DNA of 64,000 nt, from the NCBI GenBank assembly GCA_002335495.1, contig DDBW01000014.1:10803-74802 (forward strand), written 5' to 3'. Position numbers and translations under genes: made by a program. This DNA is from Candidatus Dojkabacteria bacterium UBA2022 (GTDB lineage: Bacteria; Patescibacteriota; Dojkabacteria; SC72). Of this stretch, positions 60,128 to 64,000 are shown one piece after another. The number at the start of each line of letters is the position of its first letter. Within the stretch, counting starts at the first letter, position 1. The notes under the pieces were generated by a model, which had not been told where the DNA came from, ran no database searches, and saw only the letters and a program-made list of their open reading frames with translations.

Positions 60128-63106
60128 CTAGTACTTTATTGTTATAGTACTACTCTCGTAAGTATTAGCGCCATCAACTGCAACAGCCTTTACATTATAG
60201 AAGCTATTACTTGGTAAAGTACCATCTGCCCATGCAATAGACCAACTTCCACCATAAGAATTATCTTCAAAGGTATTGGAGTATCCACCACCTTGCTTGG
60301 TAATTATAAACTGGACTTTATCTATAGAATTGTCAGATACAGAAGCTTCAAACACAATAGGTTGTAAAAGGTGAGTACTACCATTACTTGGTGAAGTAAT
60401 ATTAATTGAAATTACTGTTCCAGTAACGTTGATTGTAATCTGTGACTCCCCAGTTTTACCTTCGGTATCAGTTACCTTTGCTCTGAGAGTATGACTACCT
60501 ACTGAGGTAGCATTTGGGACTACATAGTTAAATTCATAAGGAGCAGAAGCAATAGTTGATATCAACGCGCCGTCAAAATACAACTCAACTTGTGTAACTG
60601 AACCCTTGGCTCTAGGGTCGACCTTAATATTCAAGTTCCCTCCTTTAGCAACCGATGTACCATTAGCAGGAGTTATGAAGTCAACAACAGGAGCATCCCC
60701 AGGCCCAAGGGGAAGAGGACAGTCAGCTTTCTCGGGCTCCTTAAAGTATATTTTTGGATCTTTGATTGCAGATAGATACTTCTCATAACCAGTTTGCTGG
60801 AACTTATTCTCTAATTCCTTCTCTACAACATATGCATCAACTACAAGGTTGTACTTCTTAGCCGCATCTAAGTTTGATGGGACTTTATTGTTTGCCTTAC
60901 AAATACTAATCTTGGTCCTCTTATCTGGCTTAGGAGCCTTACCAGTTATGTATATAGAAGCTACCTTTTTACATGCACTATCTTTCGTGGCCATATTTCC
61001 TGTATCAGCACAAACCTGTGTAGCAACTATTCCAGAAGGTCGAGAGAAGGTTTCAGGCTTATACTTTGTAGCCATTCTAGTCATAAAAGAACCTGCAATT
61101 GGTAGGGGAACTGTAGTACTCCATGCCCCAGGTGTTTCTACATTATTGTTATTACCAGACCAAACCGCAGTGACTAAACTTTTAGAATACATTACAGAGA
61201 CAAGGTCTCTTGGACCATTAGTTGTACCAGTCTTTCCACAGAAAGTTCTCCTACCATTGTAATTATAGTGTTGCTTCTGTGGTTGATCTCCAAAGCCACC
61301 CATATCACAAAGCACCCAGTTTAGCGCATAGATCTCTTTCTCGTCCCAAACTCTCTTCCCTTTATTTTCTTTCTTTTCTAACAAAATCTTCCCCTTGGAA
61401 TCTTCAACCTTCAAAATAGACCTAATCTCTTTCTTAATTCCACCGTTTGCAAAGACAGTGTAAGCACCAGCATGCTCAAGCAAAGACATCTCAGCAGTAC
61501 CAAGGGTTAAACTTAATCCATATTTATCCCTTTGAGTTAAGGTTGTAATTCCAAGCGTTTCAGCGGTTTTTATAAAGTTATCAATCCCCACCAATTGCAT
61601 AGTGTAAACCGCAGGGATGTTTCTAGATTCGAGCAACGCCTGTCTCGCAGTCATAGGACCATAATATCTGTTATCCCAGTTAGCGAGCTTATAATTACCG
61701 AAACTGAACTCTTTGATATCAGGCGTTATCAACCATGGACCGTAACCTTGATTGAAAGCAGTGAGATAAGTATAAGGCTTGACTGACGAGCCCATCTGTC
61801 TAGGACTTATTGTAACGTTTACATTTCCATCAATTTTGGGATCATCTATCTTGTTGTAATCAATAGATCCAACCATTGCTATAACATCACCAGACTTAGG
61901 ATCAATTGAAACCATAGCTCCGTTATTAACATTCCATTTTTTACCGTATGTAGCAATACCTTTTTTAATCTCTTCTTCAGCAATCTTTTGTACGGAAAGG
62001 TCTAGTGTAGTAGTTACCTTAAGACCTCCCTGTTCAACTCTTTCAGGGCCGTAAAGATCTACCAACTGCTGCTTTACATAGAAGACAAAGTGAGGAGCAT
62101 TAATATCGATATTCTTTGATTTATAAACAAGTTCCTCAGCTTTTGCTTTTTGAATCTCTTCCTCTGTCACGCCAGTAACATCCTTATGCTTAAGCATTTG
62201 ATCTAGTACAAACTCCTGCCTTCCTTTTGAAAGATCAGGGCGAGTTCCGTAGAGTGGCGAGTATATTCCAGGACCTGTGATAATACCCGCAAGCATTGCG
62301 CTTTCAGCGAGAGTCAAGTCCTTAGCGTCTTTGCCAAAGTATGCATTTGCTGCCGACTGAAAACCGTAGTTGACACCTCCCAGAGGGATTTCGTTCATAT
62401 ACAGCTGAAGAATTTCATCCTTTGAGAAAGTCTGCTCCATCTGCATCGTAATAAGAATCTCTTTGATCTTTCTAGAGTATGTTTTCTCGTAAACCTCGTT
62501 TCCAATAATATCGTAAAGCAGGGTATTTTTGACTAACTGCTGGGATATTGTACTTGCCCCTCTAACAGTATCCTGCAAAACTATGTTGGTATAAGCTGAC
62601 TTTGCAATAGCAGCCAAGTCTATTCCTTTGTGCTCGTAAAACTGAATATCTTCAGCAGAAAGCAATGCCCACTTTGTATGTTCAGGAATATCTTCAAGCT
62701 TAACAAACTCTCTATTTTGATCACCATATATAGTGTAAAGAAGCTTTCCGTTTCTATCAAAAATCTGAGTACTTAGGGCAGAACTTCTATCAATTAGCTT
62801 ATTTGGATCAGGTAGAGAGGCCTCCAACTGTTTCAAGTATATTGCCCCAGCGATAATTCCAAAGAGGCCAATAAAAAAACAAACCCCAATAAATATATAG
62901 GTAGCCTTAATAAGCTTCTTTTTGAATGGAGAGGATACTGTCGACTTTCGTTTGGCCGTAGTTTGAGATCGAGGAGAAGTTGATCCAAATCGCTTTAAGT
63001 TTCTAACCCCGGAAACTACCGGCTTCCTACTCATTTTACGCATACTAAAGCCAGTTATACTGGTTTTAGGTTTATTTCTATCACTCATTCCTACTCTGTA
63101 TTTCAT
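60128..63106 (-). CDS. Class A penicillin-binding protein with C-terminal Ig-like domains
   Basis: A bifunctional peptidoglycan synthase of 992 residues. A basic cytoplasmic tail precedes a membrane segment (about 66-90). The GT51 glycosyltransferase has LLSAEDIQFYEHKGID with catalytic E152 and GASTISQQLVKN. The transpeptidase has the active-site SSVK (S440, K443), SRN in LLESRNIPAV, and KTG in CGKTGTTNG. The final 190 residues hold two Ig-like domains (starting near VVDFITPANG), which resemble Big_7-type modules and are not part of the standard enzyme; they may bind the cell wall. A TATAAT at 63118-63113 lies seven bases before the ATG, so the mRNA appears leaderless. Confidence 0.94.
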   Translation of the reverse strand: MKYRVGMSDRNKPKTSITGFSMRKMSRKPVVSGVRNLKRFGSTSPRSQTTAKRKSTVSSPFKKKLIKATYIFIGVCFFIGLFGIIAGAIYLKQLEASLPDPNKLIDRSSALSTQIFDRNGKLLYTIYGDQNREFVKLEDIPEHTKWALLSAEDIQFYEHKGIDLAAIAKSAYTNIVLQDTVRGASTISQQLVKNTLLYDIIGNEVYEKTYSRKIKEILITMQMEQTFSKDEILQLYMNEIPLGGVNYGFQSAANAYFGKDAKDLTLAESAMLAGIITGPGIYSPLYGTRPDLSKGRQEFVLDQMLKHKDVTGVTEEEIQKAKAEELVYKSKNIDINAPHFVFYVKQQLVDLYGPERVEQGGLKVTTTLDLSVQKIAEEEIKKGIATYGKKWNVNNGAMVSIDPKSGDVIAMVGSIDYNKIDDPKIDGNVNVTISPRQMGSSVKPYTYLTAFNQGYGPWLITPDIKEFSFGNYKLANWDNRYYGPMTARQALLESRNIPAVYTMQLVGIDNFIKTAETLGITTLTQRDKYGLSLTLGTAEMSLLEHAGAYTVFANGGIKKEIRSILKVEDSKGKILLEKKENKGKRVWDEKEIYALNWVLCDMGGFGDQPQKQHYNYNGRRTFCGKTGTTNGPRDLVSVMYSKSLVTAVWSGNNNNVETPGAWSTTVPLPIAGSFMTRMATKYKPETFSRPSGIVATQVCADTGNMATKDSACKKVASIYITGKAPKPDKRTKISICKANNKVPSNLDAAKKYNLVVDAYVVEKELENKFQQTGYEKYLSAIKDPKIYFKEPEKADCPLPLGPGDAPVVDFITPANGTSVAKGGNLNIKVDPRAKGSVTQVELYFDGALISTIASAPYEFNYVVPNATSVGSHTLRAKVTDTEGKTGESQITINVTGTVISINITSPSNGSTHLLQPIVFEASVSDNSIDKVQFIITKQGGGYSNTFEDNSYGGSWSIAWADGTLPSNSFYNVKAVAVDGANTYESSTITIKY

Positions 63107-63112
63107 AGGGCT

Positions 63113-63118
63113 ATTATA
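63113..63118 (-). promoter_or_regulatory. Extended -10 box before the penicillin-binding protein
   Basis: TATAAT on the minus strand (63118-63113) with a TG one base upstream, the extended -10 pattern, and six bases to the ATG at 63106. Confidence 0.5.
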
Positions 63119-63122
63119 TCAT

Positions 63123-63839
63123 CTAAACCTTGTAACTTAAGTATACCTTCTCAAATCTCTTTAAGGTACTCTGAATCACTTTATACATATATAAGACCAC
63201 ATATCCTAACACAATCCAAAATATCACATCGATTATGGTATTCAACCAGCCAGGGAATAGATTTATTGATAGGATTTTAACAATAAAGTAGATACCAAAG
63301 ATAAGTAGGAACTTCATAAACAATGAGGTATCCAGGGTGGAGAAATAACCGGCTAACATCTCATCAATCCCCCTATTTAGGACACCGTTTTTCGTATTAA
63401 TTATAGTCTGTCCCAAAGCCCAAGTTTTAAAATTAGGCTCAAGTTTGGTATGACTTCTAAGTATAAAGTCTTTTGGCAAAGTATTTCCCTCTTGAAAACT
63501 GAATATAACCCTGTTGGTAGTGCTTCTGATATCAAGGATTTTACGCTCAACATTCTCGGCTAAATCAAAGTTTCCTTCCATCAGAATATTTTGCAAGGTA
63601 AAAGAGGGAGTTGCATCGTTAAATCCAAAAATAAGATCCTCTAGATTATAGACCTCAATAACATCATCGTAGGTATGAACTAGCTTCTTATATGTGAGGG
63701 TCAGTTTAGAGCTCATCACATCTTTAACCTTACTATCTAAAGATAATACATCAAAAGTCTTTAATACCTTATCACCACCTCCGATTAAAGTATTAAAGGT
63801 TGTGAGAAATTCACCGGGTTTATATCTAAGGATTTTCAT
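63123..63839 (-). CDS. Hypothetical membrane protein
   Basis: A 238-residue protein with a soluble N-terminal part (residues 1-165) and two membrane segments close to the C-terminus (about 174-196 and 201-223). No recognisable motif. It lies 16 bases upstream of the penicillin-binding protein on the same strand, so it may be the first gene of that unit, although the latter has its own -10 box. A TAATAT nine bases before its ATG could be a promoter element. Confidence 0.6.
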   Translation of the reverse strand: MKILRYKPGEFLTTFNTLIGGGDKVLKTFDVLSLDSKVKDVMSSKLTLTYKKLVHTYDDVIEVYNLEDLIFGFNDATPSFTLQNILMEGNFDLAENVERKILDIRSTTNRVIFSFQEGNTLPKDFILRSHTKLEPNFKTWALGQTIINTKNGVLNRGIDEMLAGYFSTLDTSLFMKFLLIFGIYFIVKILSINLFPGWLNTIIDVIFWIVLGYVVLYMYKVIQSTLKRFEKVYLSYKV

Positions 63840-63921
63840 ACTATTTACATATTAGAAGATTTACAAAATGGTAGCAAGGGAATGCAAGGGGGAAAAATTG
63901 GAGGAAAACTATAATTTAGAG

Positions 63922-63927
63922 TATAAT
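63922..63927 (+). promoter_or_regulatory. -10 box seven bases before the last leader-like ORF
   Basis: TATAAT at 63922-63927, with a possible TTGGAG at 63898-63903 as -35 (18-base spacer), and the ATG at 63935. Confidence 0.5.
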
Positions 63928-63934
63928 CATTATC

Positions 63935-63985
63935 ATGAAAAAGATGAGTAACAGAACAAACTTAAACCATCACAAGACGCATTAA
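63935..63985 (+). CDS. 16-residue leader-peptide-like ORF with three His codons
   Basis: The ORF reads MKKMSNRTNLNHHKTH and stops at TAA 63983-63985. Three of its last five codons are His (CAT at 63968, CAC at 63971, CAT at 63980). Its 3' end forms one arm of a hairpin: AAGACG (63974-63979) with CGTCTT (63988-63993), followed by ATTTTCC at the window edge. The layout repeats the thrS leader. It predicts that a histidine-related gene, such as hisS, lies just beyond the window. It is short, so chance is a real alternative. Confidence 0.4.
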   Translation: MKKMSNRTNLNHHKTH

Positions 63986-63999
63986 GCCGTCTTATTTTC
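63974..63999 (+). terminator. Hairpin overlapping the end of the His-rich leader ORF
   Basis: AAGACG (63974-63979) pairs with CGTCTT (63988-63993), 6 bp, followed by ATTTTCC. Only part of the T tract is visible before the window ends. Confidence 0.4.
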
Positions 64000-64000
64000 C

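Noticed and set aside
1..64000. Recoding of TGA (to Gly or Trp) as in some candidate phyla.
   Set aside because: Many genes with full family domains end at TGA (for example the recombinase and the NUDIX-region neighbours), and none needs an internal TGA.

Overview
This 64 kb window is AT-rich bacterial DNA with tightly packed genes and the standard stop codons (TGA ends many genes and is not reassigned). I infer a member of the Candidate Phyla Radiation (Patescibacteria). The grounds are indirect: small divergent versions of core genes, a giant LamG surface protein, a large serine recombinase of the kind common in that group, few Shine-Dalgarno sites, and many start codons placed 5-7 nt after a -10 hexamer, which suggests leaderless mRNAs. 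No 16S rRNA gene is present, so the phylum is not proven.

Region 1 (1-10469) looks like the right part of an integrated element. It opens with a truncated gene, a decayed stretch and a strongly SD-driven 40-residue basic protein. A compact four-gene defence operon follows: type III restriction subunit, AAA/OLD-like ATPase with a possible C-terminal HEPN motif, type III modification methylase, and an AlbA_2 (Schlafen-like) protein. Next come a separately promoted acidic protein, a small-terminase-like HTH protein and a large serine recombinase. The recombinase's last codons lie inside the 3' end of a tRNA-His gene, which marks the probable attachment site.

Region 2 (10.5-21.4 kb) is core or envelope sequence: a lipoprotein, peptide deformylase, a CapA-like protein with lost metal ligands, a membrane protein with a long charged tail, SurE, an island with a KilA-N gene next to tRNA-Leu(CAG), an oligopeptide-type binding protein, SecG, a holin-like membrane protein, pyruvate kinase, tRNA-Cys, a NUDIX hydrolase and tRNA-Leu(UAA).

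Region 3 (21.4-33.1 kb) holds peptidoglycan and division genes: ftsW-murG-mraY facing murF-hydrolase, then an Erm-type rRNA methyltransferase, then mraZ-rsmH-ftsL-ftsI behind a promoter with three 10-bp-spaced TGGTGA repeats that fit a MraZ operator.

Region 4 (33-43.2 kb) is information processing: tatD, rsmI, rarA, T-box-tyrS, a RelA/SpoT homologue, a 36-residue membrane peptide, recG, trmH and a FemAB-like ligase. The rel gene is preceded by a 19-codon leader ORF and two mutually exclusive hairpins, a well-formed attenuator.

Region 5 (43.2-64 kb) has a 2818-residue surface protein, rsmD, a DoxX-like protein, thrS with a candidate leader-peptide attenuator, infC-rpmI-rplT-pheS-pheT, and on the minus strand a class A penicillin-binding protein with two hypothetical neighbours. 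The window ends in a third leader-peptide-like ORF rich in His codons. The T-box and the three leader ORFs together suggest that translation supply genes here are controlled mainly by RNA attenuation.
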